Source: Woeseiaceae bacterium
GTDB taxonomy: Bacteria > Pseudomonadota > Gammaproteobacteria > Steroidobacterales > Woeseiaceae
Length of the DNA: 64,000 bases
NCBI GenBank assembly: GCA_028277185.1
Contig: JANQGQ010000022.1
Location: 1-64,000, forward strand
Direction: 5' to 3'
Shown here one piece after another: positions 28,344 through 40,900 of this stretch. Every line of letters begins with the position of its first letter. Position 1 is the stretch's first letter. The position numbers and the translations under genes are program-made. Below the pieces are notes generated by a model. That model was not told the origin of the DNA. It did no database searches and saw only the letters and a program-made list of their open reading frames with translations.

Positions 28344-29453
28344 TCAGACGTATTCGGTGATCTCGAGGTCGAAACCGGAGATCGCGTACATGTTCTTGGG
28401 CGCCGATAATACACGGATTCGCTTAAGGCCGAGATCGCGGAGAATCTGGGCGCCGACGCCGTAGGTGCGCAGCACGCTGCCGCCGCCTTCGTCGTCTCCC
28501 GCGTTGCGGCCGGCCCGGCCGGCGATGCGCTCGACCGCCTCCATCAGCTCCCGCGAACTCTCCTGCTCGCGCAGTACGACGAGCACACCGGCCTCCTCGC
28601 GCGCGATGCGCTCGATAGCGCTGTCGATCGGCCAGCCGAGCGTATCGCTCTGCACGCCGAGCACATCCCCGAGCGTATCCTGCAGATGCACGCGCACGAG
28701 CGGGTTGTCGTGATTCGAGATATCGCCGCGTACAAGCGCCACGTGCACGGCGCGATTGATCAGATCGTCGTAGCAGATCATGCGAAACTCGCCGTGCCGG
28801 GTATCGACCAGGGTATCCGAGATGCGCTCGACGTTGTGCTCCTTCTCGAGGCGATAGCGGATCAGGTCGGCAATCGTACCGATGCGGATACCGCGCTCGC
28901 TTGCAAAGCGCTCGAGATCGGGCCGCCGCGCCATGCTGCCGTCCTCGTTGAGGATTTCGACGATGACCGCCGACGGTTCGAGTCCGGCAAGCCGCGCGAG
29001 ATCGCAGCCCGCCTCCGTATGCCCGGCGCGCGTCAGCACGCCGCCCGGCTGCGCCATGACCGGAAAGATGTGGCCGGGCTGCGACAAGTCCTCGGGCTTG
29101 GCGTCGGGCGCGACGGCGGCGCGGATCGTCATGGCGCGGTCGTGCGCCGATATCCCGGTCGTGATGCCCTCGGCCGCTTCGATGGACACGGTGAAGTTCG
29201 TCGCGTGGTGCATATCCGTCTCGTTGACCATCAGCGGCAGGCGTAGCTGCGCGCAGCGCTCACGCGACAAGGTGAGACATATCAGGCCGCGGCCGTGCGT
29301 CGCCATGTAGTTCACGTCTTCGGGCCGCACGTTTTCGGCCGCCATCAGGAGATCGCCCTCGTTCTCGCGATCCTCGTCGTCGACCATGATGACCATCTTG
29401 CCGTCGCGGATGTCGGCGATGATGTCTTCGATCGGACTGAAGGCCTCATGCAT
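28344..29453 (-). CDS. ribB: 3,4-dihydroxy-2-butanone 4-phosphate synthase with degenerate GTP cyclohydrolase II domain
   Basis: The 369-residue protein has an intact RibB half (residues 1-205): MVIMVDDEDRENEGDLLMAA, HGRGLICL, FTVSIEA, and RAGHTEAGCDLARLAG. The C-terminal half looks like RibA, but the region that should carry the zinc-binding Cys motif (GDVFxSxRCDCG) reads GDVLGVQSDTLGWP and has no cysteines. This half is therefore probably inactive as a GTP cyclohydrolase, as in RibBX proteins of other proteobacteria. A separate ribA elsewhere is expected. It overlaps the ribE stop by 8 bp. Confidence 0.92.
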   Translation of the reverse strand: MHEAFSPIEDIIADIRDGKMVIMVDDEDRENEGDLLMAAENVRPEDVNYMATHGRGLICLTLSRERCAQLRLPLMVNETDMHHATNFTVSIEAAEGITTGISAHDRAMTIRAAVAPDAKPEDLSQPGHIFPVMAQPGGVLTRAGHTEAGCDLARLAGLEPSAVIVEILNEDGSMARRPDLERFASERGIRIGTIADLIRYRLEKEHNVERISDTLVDTRHGEFRMICYDDLINRAVHVALVRGDISNHDNPLVRVHLQDTLGDVLGVQSDTLGWPIDSAIERIAREEAGVLVVLREQESSRELMEAVERIAGRAGRNAGDDEGGGSVLRTYGVGAQILRDLGLKRIRVLSAPKNMYAISGFDLEITEYV

Positions 29454-30084
29454 AGCCGTGCTCTCTCAGCTTGTCGAGCGAAAGTCCGCCGGCGTCCGGA
29501 TCGAGCAGCCGTTCGACGTAGCGGGCCAGCAGATCGACTTCGATGTTGACGCGCGTGCCCTGCCGATAGCCGCCGATGATCGTAACGTCGGCCGTGTGCG
29601 GAATGATATTCACCGAGAAGCGATTTGACTTTACTGCATTGATGGTAAGGCTGACGCCGTCGATGCAGATCGACCCTTTCCTCGCCACGTAGCGCGCGAA
29701 AGCCGCCGGCAGTTCGAAGTCGAACCGGATCGAGCGTGCATCCTCTTCGCGCGACGCGACGACACCGACGCAGTCGACGTGACCCGAGACCAGATGCCCG
29801 CCGAGCCGGTCGCTTGCAGTCAATGACGGTTCCAGGTTGACGGACGAACCGGGGGCGAGATCGCCCAGCGCCGTGACGCTCAGTGTCTCGTTCGAAACGT
29901 CGGTCGCAAAGCCGTCCGCGCCCAGCCGGACCGCGGTCAGACAGACGCCGTTGACGGCAATGCTCTCGCCGACTTCGTAGTCCTTCCAGGACAGGCCGGC
30001 GGAGCGAACCGTCAACCTGACGTCCCCGCCGGTCGGCGTCATCGATTCGATGCTCCCTTTCGCCTTGACGATTCCCGTAAACAT
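29446..30084 (-). CDS. ribE: Riboflavin synthase alpha chain
   Basis: This enzyme dismutates two lumazines to riboflavin. The 212-residue protein starts MFTGIVKAKGSIES and contains the two related half-barrels of the family: GESIAVNGVCLTAV in the first, GSICIDGVSLTINAV in the second, plus LGGHLVSGHVDCVG and SVNIIPHTADVT. ATG at 30084 is set by the invariant MFTGIV start. It sits 8 bp after ribD. Confidence 0.96.
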   Translation of the reverse strand: MFTGIVKAKGSIESMTPTGGDVRLTVRSAGLSWKDYEVGESIAVNGVCLTAVRLGADGFATDVSNETLSVTALGDLAPGSSVNLEPSLTASDRLGGHLVSGHVDCVGVVASREEDARSIRFDFELPAAFARYVARKGSICIDGVSLTINAVKSNRFSVNIIPHTADVTIIGGYRQGTRVNIEVDLLARYVERLLDPDAGGLSLDKLREHGYA

Positions 30085-30092
30085 TCCAACCC

Positions 30093-31196
30093 TCAGTCTG
30101 TCGTTCCGCCGCGCGGCCGGGCGGTTATCTTCATGTCCCTGCCGAGCATGCGCCGGTCTGCAACGTCGAGCGCCGCGGCTTGCGAGAGACGCTGCCACGC
30201 GGGCGTCGTCAGCATGGGCCGCGTTTCGCTGCCGAGGAAAACCGGCGCCTGGTAAATCACGTACTCGTCGACGAGCCCCTCCGCCGCGAACGCGCCCGCA
30301 AGCATCGCGCCGGCCTCGACGAGGACGTCGTTGATCTCCAGTCTGCCCAGGTCGTCCAGGACGGCGCCAAGATCCACATGTCCGCGACGTTCGGCGACGG
30401 GCACGAGCGTGGCGCCGGCGTCCTCGAGATCGCCGCGCACGTTGTCGCCGCAATAGTAAATCCGGGCGGACCCGGGCGGACGCAACAGCTCCGCGCCCAC
30501 CGGCGTGCGCAGGTCAGTGTCCAGCACCGCGCGCAGGGGCTGGTCGGGGATCGGCAGCGCGGCGTCGCGCACGTCGAGTCGCGGATCGTCGGCCAGCACG
30601 GTGCCGATACCCGTGAGTATCGCCCCGGCCGCGGCCCGCAGCCGCTGCACGTCGGCACGCGCCTCGGGGCCCGTAATCCACTGGCTCTCGCCACTTGCCA
30701 TGGCCGTTGCGCCGTCGAGACCCGCCGCGATCTTGACGCGGACGAACGGCCGCCCGGACACCATCCGCCTGATGAAACCGCGGTTGAGCGCCGCCGCTTC
30801 CGCTTCGAACAGTCCCGTCGCTGTCGCGACGCCGGCTTCGGCCAGCCGCAAGAGCCCGCGGCCACCTACGGCGGGATTCGGATCCGTCATTGCCGCGACG
30901 ACGCGACTCACACCCGCATCGATCAGCGCCTCGACGCAAGGCCCCGTGCGCCCATGATGCGCGCAGGGCTCGAGCGTTACGTAAGCCGTCGCGCCGCGGG
31001 CTTCGCCGGCGGCCTCCAGGGCGACGATCTCAGCATGCGCCTCGCCGGTCCTTGCGTGGAACCCTTCCGCCAGGACCTCGCCGTCGCGTACCAAAACGCA
31101 GCCGACGATGGGATTCGGCCGCGCGCTGTAGCGACCGCGGGCGGCAAGCTTCAAAGCCTGCGCCATGTGCCGGCTGTCTTCGGCGGAGAACGACAC
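30093..31196 (-). CDS. ribD: Bifunctional riboflavin biosynthesis deaminase/reductase RibD
   Basis: RibD deaminates and then reduces the pyrimidine intermediate of riboflavin synthesis. In the 367-residue protein the deaminase half carries the zinc site GEAHAEIVALEAAG plus VTLEPCAHHGRTGPCVEAL. The reductase half includes RPFVRVKIAAGLDG, ESQWITGPEARADVQ and GIGTVLADDPRL. The GTG at 31196 lies two bases after the nrdR stop; an internal ATG 10 codons later is the alternative start. Confidence 0.95.
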   Translation of the reverse strand: MSFSAEDSRHMAQALKLAARGRYSARPNPIVGCVLVRDGEVLAEGFHARTGEAHAEIVALEAAGEARGATAYVTLEPCAHHGRTGPCVEALIDAGVSRVVAAMTDPNPAVGGRGLLRLAEAGVATATGLFEAEAAALNRGFIRRMVSGRPFVRVKIAAGLDGATAMASGESQWITGPEARADVQRLRAAAGAILTGIGTVLADDPRLDVRDAALPIPDQPLRAVLDTDLRTPVGAELLRPPGSARIYYCGDNVRGDLEDAGATLVPVAERRGHVDLGAVLDDLGRLEINDVLVEAGAMLAGAFAAEGLVDEYVIYQAPVFLGSETRPMLTTPAWQRLSQAAALDVADRRMLGRDMKITARPRGGTTD

Positions 31197-31198
31197 GA

Positions 31199-31717
31199 TC
31201 AGGACTTCTTGCTGCCGAGCAGATCGGGCAACAGCGACATCTGCTCGCGATTGGCGGCGGTTTCCGAGATTTCCTGGAGCCGCTTGATCTCCTCCTCGAA
31301 CTCCGTGACGTCCTGAAACTGCCGGTAAACGGAAGCGAAGCGAACGTAGGCAACTTCGTCGAGCTTGCGGAGCTCTTCCATGACGAGATCGCCAACCAGC
31401 CGTGAGGGGACCTCCCGTTCGCCCATCGTACGCAGCCTGTGCACGAGACGGCCGATCGCCTGCTCGAGCTCGCTGCTCGCGACCGGCCGCTTCTCGAGCG
31501 CACGGGACATGCTGCTGCGGAGCTTGTCCTCGTCGAAGGGCTGGCGGGTGTTGTCGCTCTTGACGAGGCGCGGCATGACGAGCTCCGCGGACTCGAAGGT
31601 CGTGAAGCGCTCGTGGCAATTCAGGCACTGCCGCCGTCGTCTGACCTGCCTGCCCTCGCCCGCAAGCCGCGAGTCGATGACCTTGGTTTCCTCGTGGCCG
31701 CAGAACGGGCAGTGCAT
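31199..31717 (-). CDS. nrdR: Transcriptional repressor NrdR
   Basis: NrdR senses ATP/dATP and represses ribonucleotide reductase genes at NrdR boxes. The 172-residue protein has the N-terminal zinc ribbon [17 protein letters not shown]...[17 protein letters not shown] and the ATP-cone ([19 protein letters not shown]). It sits between glyA and ribD, the classical location in gammaproteobacteria. No nrd genes or clear NrdR boxes were noticed in the window. Confidence 0.97.
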   Translation of the reverse strand: MHCPFCGHEETKVIDSRLAGEGRQVRRRRQCLNCHERFTTFESAELVMPRLVKSDNTRQPFDEDKLRSSMSRALEKRPVASSELEQAIGRLVHRLRTMGEREVPSRLVGDLVMEELRKLDEVAYVRFASVYRQFQDVTEFEEEIKRLQEISETAANREQMSLLPDLLGSKKS

Positions 31718-31737
31718 TGGAAGCGAACCGCGGCGAC

Positions 31738-32991
31738 TCAGGCGTACACGGGAAACCGCCGGCAAAGCTCGATGACGTCGGCTTTCACCCGGGCGATCGT
31801 GCCTTCGTTGCTCAGATCGTCGAGCACGTCGGCAATCCAGCCGGATACCGTACGAACTTCGTCGGGCCCGAAACCGCGGGTCGTGATCGCGGGCGTACCC
31901 AGGCGCAGACCGCTGGTCACGAACGGCGATTCCGGATCGTTCGGCACGGCGTTCTTGTTGACGGTGATGTTGGCAAGCCCCAGAGCCGCGTCGGCGTCTT
32001 TGCCCGTTAAGCCTTTGTCGATCAGGCTGACGAGCATCAGATGATTGTCGGTGCCTCCGGACACGATCGGATAGCCGCGTTCGTCGAGCACGGCCGCCAT
32101 TACGTTCGCGTTGTCGCAGACCCGCTGCTGATAGTCGCGAAACGACGGCTCCAGCGCCTCCTTGAAGGCCACGGCCTTGGCGGCAATGACGTGCATCAGC
32201 GGGCCGCCCTGCGTACCCGGGAACACCAGCGAGTTGAACTTCTTCGTCACGTCGTCGTTCTTTTTCGCGAGGATGAGTCCGCCGCGCGGTCCGCGCAGCG
32301 TCTTGTGCGTGGTCGTGGTGACGACGTCGGCGTAAGGCACCGGATTCGGATAGTGACCCGTTGCGACGAGACCCGCGACGTGAGCCATGTCGACGTGCAG
32401 CCAGGCACCGACGTCATCTGCAATCTCCCGAAACCGCTGCCAGTCGACGACGCGCGAATAAGCGGAAAAGCCGGCGATGATGAGTTTGGGTTTGTGCTCG
32501 GCGGCAAGCGCCGCGACCTGATCGTAGTCGATCAGGGCCGTCTCGTGATCGATGCCGTACTGCACGGCGTTGTATAGCCGGCCGGAGAAGTTGACCTTCA
32601 CCCCGTGCGTCAGGTGACCGCCTTCGGCGAGACTCATCCCGAGCAGCGTGTCGCCCGGATCGATCAGCGCCATCGTGATCGCCGCGTTGGCCTGCGAGCC
32701 CGAGTGCGGCTGCACGTTCGCATAGTCCGCTCCGAACAGCTGTTTTGCGCGCTCGATCGCCAGACGCTCGGCTTCGTCCACGTACTCGCAGCCGCCGTAG
32801 TAGCGTTTGCCCGGATAACCTTCGGCGTACTTGTTGGTCAGGAGCGAGCCCTGTGCTTCCAGAACCCGCTGACTCGCGTAGTTCTCTGACGCGATCAGCT
32901 CGATATGCTCCTCCTGACGGCGCGCTTCCGCGGCGAGGGCTGCGGCAAGTTCTGGATCGAAGGTTTCGATGGTGGGAAAGGTAGCTAACAT
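31738..32991 (-). CDS. glyA: Serine hydroxymethyltransferase
   Basis: This PLP enzyme interconverts serine and glycine with tetrahydrofolate, the main source of one-carbon units. The 417-residue length is standard. Motifs are [55 protein letters not shown] and [14 protein letters not shown], with the PLP lysine near residue 229. ATG at 32991 is set by [15 protein letters not shown]. It is the first gene of the long minus-strand operon that continues to pgpA. Confidence 0.97.
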   Translation of the reverse strand: MLATFPTIETFDPELAAALAAEARRQEEHIELIASENYASQRVLEAQGSLLTNKYAEGYPGKRYYGGCEYVDEAERLAIERAKQLFGADYANVQPHSGSQANAAITMALIDPGDTLLGMSLAEGGHLTHGVKVNFSGRLYNAVQYGIDHETALIDYDQVAALAAEHKPKLIIAGFSAYSRVVDWQRFREIADDVGAWLHVDMAHVAGLVATGHYPNPVPYADVVTTTTHKTLRGPRGGLILAKKNDDVTKKFNSLVFPGTQGGPLMHVIAAKAVAFKEALEPSFRDYQQRVCDNANVMAAVLDERGYPIVSGGTDNHLMLVSLIDKGLTGKDADAALGLANITVNKNAVPNDPESPFVTSGLRLGTPAITTRGFGPDEVRTVSGWIADVLDDLSNEGTIARVKADVIELCRRFPVYA

Positions 32992-33118
32992 AGCGAGGGC
33001 ATGCCTTGAGGATGGATCGGAAAAAGCGCAGGCCGGGAACTTAAGCGAGCGACCGGCGGAACGACCGCGAATGGTACCGCGTTCGGAGCGCCGATGGCAG
33101 CCGCCGGCCGGGGGCGCT

Positions 33119-34066
33119 TCAGGCCTCGGCGAACGCCTGCACGACCCGGGTCCAGGCTCTCGCGAGATTGCGCCGGTTGTAGCCGCCGCCGCCGGTCGCC
33201 ACGATGCGGCCCCCGGCGTGGCGGTCCGCGATCCGGCACAGCGAAGCCGCTGCCTCGGCGTGCGCCGCCTCGCTGAACTGCAGGTGGGTGATGGGGTCGC
33301 CGGCGAGACTGTCGGCACCGCATTGAAACAGGATGAACTCCGGCGCCGCGGCTTCCAGGTAGTCCTCGACCTCCTTCCACGCGACCCGAAACGCATCGTC
33401 GTCAGCCCCGGGCGCCAGCGGCAAATTGAGCTTCGTACCCGTCGCCTTGCCCGTGCCCGTCTCGGTCGCCGCACCGGTTCCCGGATAGAGGTAACGGCCG
33501 TCCTCGTGAATGTCCGCAAACGCCAGGTCCGGATCGCTCTCGAAACCGTAGAACACACCGTCGCCATGATGAGCGTCGATGTCGACGTACGCGATGCGCC
33601 TGAGGCCGTGATGCGAACGCAGATATTCGGCCGCAACGCCGCAGTCGTTGAACACGCAGAAGCCGGCGGCCCGATCGCGAGCGGCGTGATGCAGACCGGC
33701 AATCGGCGAGAACGCGCGGCTGACCTCCCCCGCCATGACCGCGTCGACCGCGGCAAGCGTCGTACCGACGACATGGGCAGCCGCCTCGAAGATCCCGGGC
33801 ACGGCCGGCGTATCGCCGTCGTCGAGCCAGCCCGTGCCCTCGACCGAGAGCCGGGACACGCGGTCTATGTGGTCCGCCGTATGAAAGAGCAGCAGTTCGT
33901 CCACGCTGGCCTCGCGCGGATGTCCGTAAGCTATGGCATCGCCGAGTTTGCCGGCGGCCAGCTCGGCGTGAAACACGTCGTGCCGATCGGGGCCGAAGGG
34001 ATGCGATTCGCCGAAGCCGTAGCGCGCGATCGCCGCACCCCGATAGACGAGGACGGGGGAACTCAT
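33119..34066 (-). CDS. Histone deacetylase-like (AcuC/HDAC family) hydrolase
   Basis: The 315-residue protein is a zinc-dependent deacetylase homologue. Conserved pieces are [21 protein letters not shown], the metal-binding [16 protein letters not shown] and [13 protein letters not shown], and [14 protein letters not shown] near the end. Bacterial members act on acetylated lysines (for example acetyl-CoA synthetase) or polyamines; the substrate here is not evident. An acs gene lies 12 kb away, a possible but unproven target. It is divergent from ettA. Confidence 0.92.
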   Translation of the reverse strand: MSSPVLVYRGAAIARYGFGESHPFGPDRHDVFHAELAAGKLGDAIAYGHPREASVDELLLFHTADHIDRVSRLSVEGTGWLDDGDTPAVPGIFEAAAHVVGTTLAAVDAVMAGEVSRAFSPIAGLHHAARDRAAGFCVFNDCGVAAEYLRSHHGLRRIAYVDIDAHHGDGVFYGFESDPDLAFADIHEDGRYLYPGTGAATETGTGKATGTKLNLPLAPGADDDAFRVAWKEVEDYLEAAAPEFILFQCGADSLAGDPITHLQFSEAAHAEAAASLCRIADRHAGGRIVATGGGGYNRRNLARAWTRVVQAFAEA

Positions 34067-34150
34067 GCCGGTTCGCGGTTTGCTTGCACGATCGGCAGCA
34101 TACCGGATAATGCGGCCTCCACAAGTACCGAAGGCAAGGCAAGCCCCTAC

Positions 34151-35824
<1,674 letters not shown>

Positions 35825-35841
35825 GATCATCGGGTCCCACC

Positions 35842-36501
35842 GTGAACACGCTGCTCATCGCCACACTGACCCTCGCGTTCCTGGCGGTGTACTTCGTGTT
35901 CTCCACATTGCGGCAGCTCCGCCGCGGCCGCATCGTCCGCGCCGGGGGCGCTGCCGCGGGCGGCTTGACGACCGGTTCGCTCTGCGCCATCGGCGCGATC
36001 CTCGCTGTCAGCTATGCAAGCTATGGGCGACTTACGAGCGAGCAGACAGTGGGCACGATCGAATTCATCGCAGTCGGCGATGAGCGCTACGAAGTGCGCC
36101 TGATGATCGAGGGCGAGCGCGACCGGATCGTGACGCTGAGCGGCGACGAGTGGCAGCTCGACGCGAGGGTCGTGAGCTGGACACCGCCTGCCACGATACT
36201 GGGCCTCGATCCGATCTACCGTCTCGAGCGACTGAGCGGGCGCTACACCGACGTCGAGCGCGAGCTGTCGCGCGAGCGCACTGTGCATGCGCTGTCGGAA
36301 ACGACCGCACTCGACGTCTGGCAGCTTGCGAACGACTACCCGTTGCTCTTGCCGGGCGTCGACGCGTATTACGGCACCGCAACCTACCTGCCAATGGCGA
36401 ACGGCGCACGCTACGAGATAAGTATGAGTCGGGACGCGCTGCTTGCCCGGCCGGCGAACGACGCCGCACGCGACGCGATTGGCGCATGGGGCGAACGCTG
36501 A
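35842..36501 (+). CDS. Hypothetical membrane-anchored protein
   Basis: This 219-residue protein has two N-terminal membrane segments (LLIATLTLAFLAVYFVF and GLTTGSLCAIGAILAVSY). An apparently extracytoplasmic domain follows, with the segments YEVRLMIEGERDRIVTLSGD and LSGRYTDVERELS. The start is GTG at 35842, 17 bp after ettA in the same direction, so they may share a transcript. I do not recognise the family with confidence; it is not obviously an enzyme, and a function cannot be assigned. Confidence 0.75.
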   Translation: MNTLLIATLTLAFLAVYFVFSTLRQLRRGRIVRAGGAAAGGLTTGSLCAIGAILAVSYASYGRLTSEQTVGTIEFIAVGDERYEVRLMIEGERDRIVTLSGDEWQLDARVVSWTPPATILGLDPIYRLERLSGRYTDVERELSRERTVHALSETTALDVWQLANDYPLLLPGVDAYYGTATYLPMANGARYEISMSRDALLARPANDAARDAIGAWGER

Positions 36502-36619
36502 GCGCGAACGCACAGATTATGTCGAAGCCGGTCTCGCGTTCGCGGCGCGATAGTGCATACTCGTGCAACCCGGGATGACATAACAACCGGCCGCCATACA
36601 AGGGTAAACAACGAGCGAT

Positions 36620-37330
36620 ATGTCGATTTCGATCACGCAGCAACACGGGCTGGTACGCGGGTCCGACGACGCCATGGCCATGGAATGCCCGTACTGCGGT
36701 GTGTTCGCTCACATGCGGCCGCAAAGTACGCCGTCCGCGGCTCAGCTCCTGAAGCACCGTCCGAAGCACGTCGGCATGGTGTATCAGTGCGACGCATGCC
36801 GGGCGCCCGTTTTTTTGCGCTTCGCCGTCAAGCGCTACGCGGACGACGCCGTCGAGCTGTACCAGAACTTCGTCGAGCTCGAACGGCCGAAAGAGCGTTT
36901 CGCGTATTCGTACCTCCCGCCGCAAACGCAGGTGCTGTTACGCGAAGCGCTGGCCTGTTACTCCGGAAACAACTTCAACGCGTTTGCGTCGATGTGCCGC
37001 CGGACGGCGCTGTCTGCATTCGCCGCGCTCGGCGAGGGCGGCAAACTCCGCGCATTCGAGGAGGTCATGGCCGCTCAGGACATCGCCGAGATCGACGACG
37101 AGACGTTTCTGCCGATCAAAACGATCCTGTTCGAATCGGGCGAGGAAGACGACATGCCGCTGTTGAACCGCGTGCAGGCAGGCGTGCTGCTCGAAGTCAT
37201 GAAGGACTTTCTGTATCAGTGCTTCGTGCGCCGCGGCAAGCTGACGCGCGCCATCAAGGTACGTCACTTCTTCACGCGCGAGGCGGAGAACGAGAACGAC
37301 CAGGCATCGGCGAGCCCGCAGGCGGTCTGA
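36620..37330 (+). CDS. Zinc-ribbon protein with DUF4145-like domain
   Basis: The 236-residue protein has an N-terminal zinc ribbon (MECPYCGVFAHM...YQCDACRAPVFL) and a helical part with LREALACYSGNNFNAFASMC then RRTALSAF. That pattern resembles the DUF4145 family, which occurs alone or in restriction/defence loci. Here it is a lone gene between housekeeping genes. The resemblance is by motif style only, and the function is unknown. Confidence 0.75.
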   Translation: MSISITQQHGLVRGSDDAMAMECPYCGVFAHMRPQSTPSAAQLLKHRPKHVGMVYQCDACRAPVFLRFAVKRYADDAVELYQNFVELERPKERFAYSYLPPQTQVLLREALACYSGNNFNAFASMCRRTALSAFAALGEGGKLRAFEEVMAAQDIAEIDDETFLPIKTILFESGEEDDMPLLNRVQAGVLLEVMKDFLYQCFVRRGKLTRAIKVRHFFTREAENENDQASASPQAV

Positions 37331-37357
37331 CCCGACTGGAGAGCGGCGACCCTGCGA

Positions 37358-37951
37358 CTACGGCTGTTGCGCGTTGTCGATGGCCGGCAGCTCGAGCGCC
37401 TCTATCGCCTCGACCGGATACACGTTCGCCGACAACGCGTCAGGATCGAAGGTAAAGACGTAGCTCGACGTCGTTCCCAGCAGCGCGCGCTGGTCGACAG
37501 TGCCGCTCTCCGCCAGCCGTAGCGTAACGATCAGATAGTCGCCGCTCAGGGTGTCCTCGGCCTTTCGGTCGGCGAAAACCGTCATGTACAGCACGATGAG
37601 ACCCAGAAACACCATGTAATTCAGACGCCGGTAGCGCGGCGTGCCGTACCAGCGCGTCAACCGGCCGCGCGGCTTGCTCCCCCAGGCCCGGCTCATCCAG
37701 TTGTCCAGCAGCATCACCAACACGAGACCCGCGACGAGCGTCCACGTGATCGGTTCCTTGAGCGACGCCAGCAGGAAATCGCTGACTTGCGCGTAGTCGA
37801 AAAAGTCGATGCCGAAGTGCCGCAGATAGCGCCATGAGAAGTACATGCCGATACCCGACGCGAACAGGTAGAGCAACGACACCAGGAGTGCCGGCTGCTC
37901 CCGGACGAACCACTTGAGCAGCGATATCGGCTCCAGCCGCTCGTCGTTCAC
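37358..37951 (-). CDS. Hypothetical three-TM membrane protein
   Basis: This 197-residue protein has three predicted membrane segments ([53 protein letters not shown]) and a C-terminal hydrophilic domain. It starts with GTG overlapping the purL stop (GTGA), so it is probably translationally coupled to purL. I do not recognise a family. It is convergent with the zinc-ribbon gene. Confidence 0.75.
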   Translation of the reverse strand: MNDERLEPISLLKWFVREQPALLVSLLYLFASGIGMYFSWRYLRHFGIDFFDYAQVSDFLLASLKEPITWTLVAGLVLVMLLDNWMSRAWGSKPRGRLTRWYGTPRYRRLNYMVFLGLIVLYMTVFADRKAEDTLSGDYLIVTLRLAESGTVDQRALLGTTSSYVFTFDPDALSANVYPVEAIEALELPAIDNAQQP

Positions 37952-40900
37952 CCGACCGCCACGCGCAGATTACGAAACATCCGCATCCACGGTCCGTCCC
38001 GGCCCCAGTCGGCTGGATGCCAGGAATGCTGCCGCGTCAGTGCGACCCGCTCCGGGTGCGGCATCATGATCGTGACGCGACCGTCCTCGCTGCTGAGCCC
38101 GCAGATGCCGTCGACCGAACCGTTCGGGTTGGCCGGATAGCGGTCGGCGACTCGTCCGTAGTTGTCCACGTAGCGCAAGGCGACGGTATACGACGCCGCA
38201 AACCGGGCGGCATCGCTCTCGAACTCGGCGCGCCCTTCTCCGTGCGACGTCGCAATCGGCAGTCGCGAGCCGGCCATGCCGGCGAGGAACAGCGACGGGC
38301 TCTCGACGACCTCGACGAGACTCAGGCGCGCCTCGAACTGCTCGGAGCGGTTCCTGAGGAACCGCGGCCAGTGCCCCGCACCCGGGATCAGATCCTTGAG
38401 GTGGGAGAACATCTGACAGCCGTTGCAGACGCCGAGCGCGAAACTGTCGCTGCGTTCGAAAAACGCCTGAAAGTCGTCCCGCGTCCGGTTGTGGAACAGG
38501 ATCGACTTCGCCCAGCCGCCGCCGGCGCCGAGCACGTCGCCGAAAGAGAAGCCGCCGCAGGCCACGACTCCCTGGTAGCCGGCCAGCGTATCGCGGCCTT
38601 CGAGCAGATCGCTCATGTGAACGTCGACCGGCACGAAACCGGCTTTGAGGAACGCGTTGGCCATCTCGTACTGACTGTTCACGCCCTGCTCGCGGAGTAT
38701 CGCCACACGCGGACCCGCCGTGCCGCGAAACGGCCGCGCGACGTCCTCGCCCGGGCTGAAGCTCAGACTCACGTTCAGGCCGGGATCGGCATCGTCGAGT
38801 TTGCGATCGTATTCCTCGCGCGCCGTTTTCGGATTGTCGCGCAATGCCTGCATTCGAAAACTGAGTTCCGACCATTCGCGCTCGAGCGTCGCGCGATCGA
38901 TCCGCGTGATGAGCCGATCGTCGGCGCGGATCGTCAGCGCCGGCGTCTCCTCGACACGCCCGATCGCCGTACACAGTACGCCGTGACGATCGAGAATCAT
39001 CTGCACCTGCGGAAGCCGCGACTTGGCGACCTGCACGATCGCGCCGGCCTCCTCGGAGAAGAGCTCGCCCAACAGAGCGCTGCCGGACGACGACAGTTTG
39101 AGCGAAACCCCGAGACGACTCGCAAACATCATCTCGCAGACGGCCGCGACGAGCCCGCCGTCGCTCCGGTCGTGGTAGGCCAGCAGCATGCCGCGATCGT
39201 TGAGTTCCTGAACGGCCGCGAAAAACTGCTTCAGAGCCGCCGGCGACGCGATGTCCGGCGTCTCGCCGCCCGGCCGCCGATGGGCCTGCGCAAGCGCCGA
39301 ACCGCCGAGGCGATTGCGGCCTTCGCCCAGATCGAACAGCAGCAGGTAGCTGGGCTCGTCAACGCGCCGAAGCTCGGGCGTCAGGTGCCGGTGCACGTCG
39401 GCAACCGGTGCGAACGCCGACACGATCAGCGAGACCGGCGCCACGACCTGGTGCTCCTCGCCATCGGCATCGAAGCGCGCCCGCATCGACAGCGAATCCT
39501 TGCCTACCGGAATCGCGATGCCGAGCTCCTGGCAAAACCCGGTCGCTATCGCCCTGACCGTCTCGAAGAGGCGCGCATCCTCGCCCGCGTGCCCCGCGGC
39601 GGCCATCCAGTTCGCCGAAAGACGAACCTTGCCGATCGATTCGATCGGCGCCGCGACAATATTCGTGATGGCTTCGGCAATCGCCATCCGCCCGGAGGCC
39701 GGCGCGTTCGTCACGGCCAGAGGCGTGCGCTCGCCCATGGCCATGGCCTCCCCGCAGTCGGCCTCGAAGCTGCTTGCGGTGATCGCGACGTCGCTCACGG
39801 GCACCTGCCAGGGCCCGACGAGTTGATCCCTGACGCTTAAGCCCCCGACAGTGCGGTCCCCGATGTGGACCAGAAACGACTTGTCGGCGACGGCCGGAAA
39901 CCTCAAGACCCGGAGGATCGCGTCATCGATCTCGATTCCGCCGAGGTCGAGCGGCACGGCGGCGACATCGTCGCGGCGCACGTCGCGGTGCATCTTCGGC
40001 GGATTGCCGAGCAGCATGTCCATCGGCATGTCGACGACGCGATTGTCGAACGCGCGATCGGTGACCGTCAGCCGGCCGTCCGAGGTCAGCGTACCGATTA
40101 CGGATATCGGACAGCGCTCGCGCGCACAGATCGCGCGGAACTCGTCGATGCGGTCGTCGCCGACGATCAGCACATACCGTTCCTGCGCTTCGTTGCACCA
40201 GATGCCCATCGGCGACATCCCGGGCTCCGCGTTCGCGATCTCGCGCAGCTCGATAGTCGCGCCGTGCTTGCTGTGATCCACGGCCTCGGGCACGGCGTTG
40301 GACAGGCCGCCGGCTCCCACGTCGTGAATCAGAAGGATGGGGTTGTCCGTGCCCATCGACCAGCAGCGATCGATGACCTCCTGCGCGCGCCGCTGCATCT
40401 CGGGATTGCCGCGCTGCACGGACGCGAAGTCCAGGTCTTCGGCCGACGTCCCGCTGGCGAGACTCGATGCGGCGCCGCCGCCGAGTCCGATCAGCATCGC
40501 GGGACCGCCGATGACGACGACCCTCGCGCCGACGGGCACGTCGCGCTTCCTCGCGTGCTCCTCCCGTACGTTGCCCACGCCGCCGGCGATCATGATCGGC
40601 TTGTGGTAGCCGCGGATCTCGCGCTCCGGCAGCCCGGGCACCGCGGCTTCGAAAGTGCGGAAGTAACCGCAAAGATTCGGACGGCCGAATTCGTTGTTGA
40701 ACGCGGCGGCACCGATCGGCCCGTCGAGCATGATCTCGAGCGGCGTAGCCATGCGCTCGGGGTGCGGAAAGTCGACCTCCCAGGGCTGTGCGTAACCGGG
40801 AACGCGCAGGTGCGACACGCTGAAGCCGGTCAGCCCGGCTTTGGGCTTCGCGCCGAGTCCGGTCGCCCCTTCGTCACGGATTTCGCCGCCGGCGCCGGTC

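Noticed and set aside
27801..31800. FMN riboswitch for the riboflavin genes
   Set aside because: I looked for the RFN element upstream of ribD, ribE and ribB; the genes abut or overlap and leave no room for it.
32969..34150. Upstream extension of the EttA frame by about 390 codons
   Set aside because: EttA homologues begin [11 protein letters not shown] at 34151. The extension lies opposite the deacetylase-like gene and has no homology.
36503..36535. CGCGAACGC / GCGTTCGCG inverted arms after the hypothetical membrane protein
   Set aside because: The arms are 9 bp but widely separated and not followed by Ts, so a terminator is not supported.
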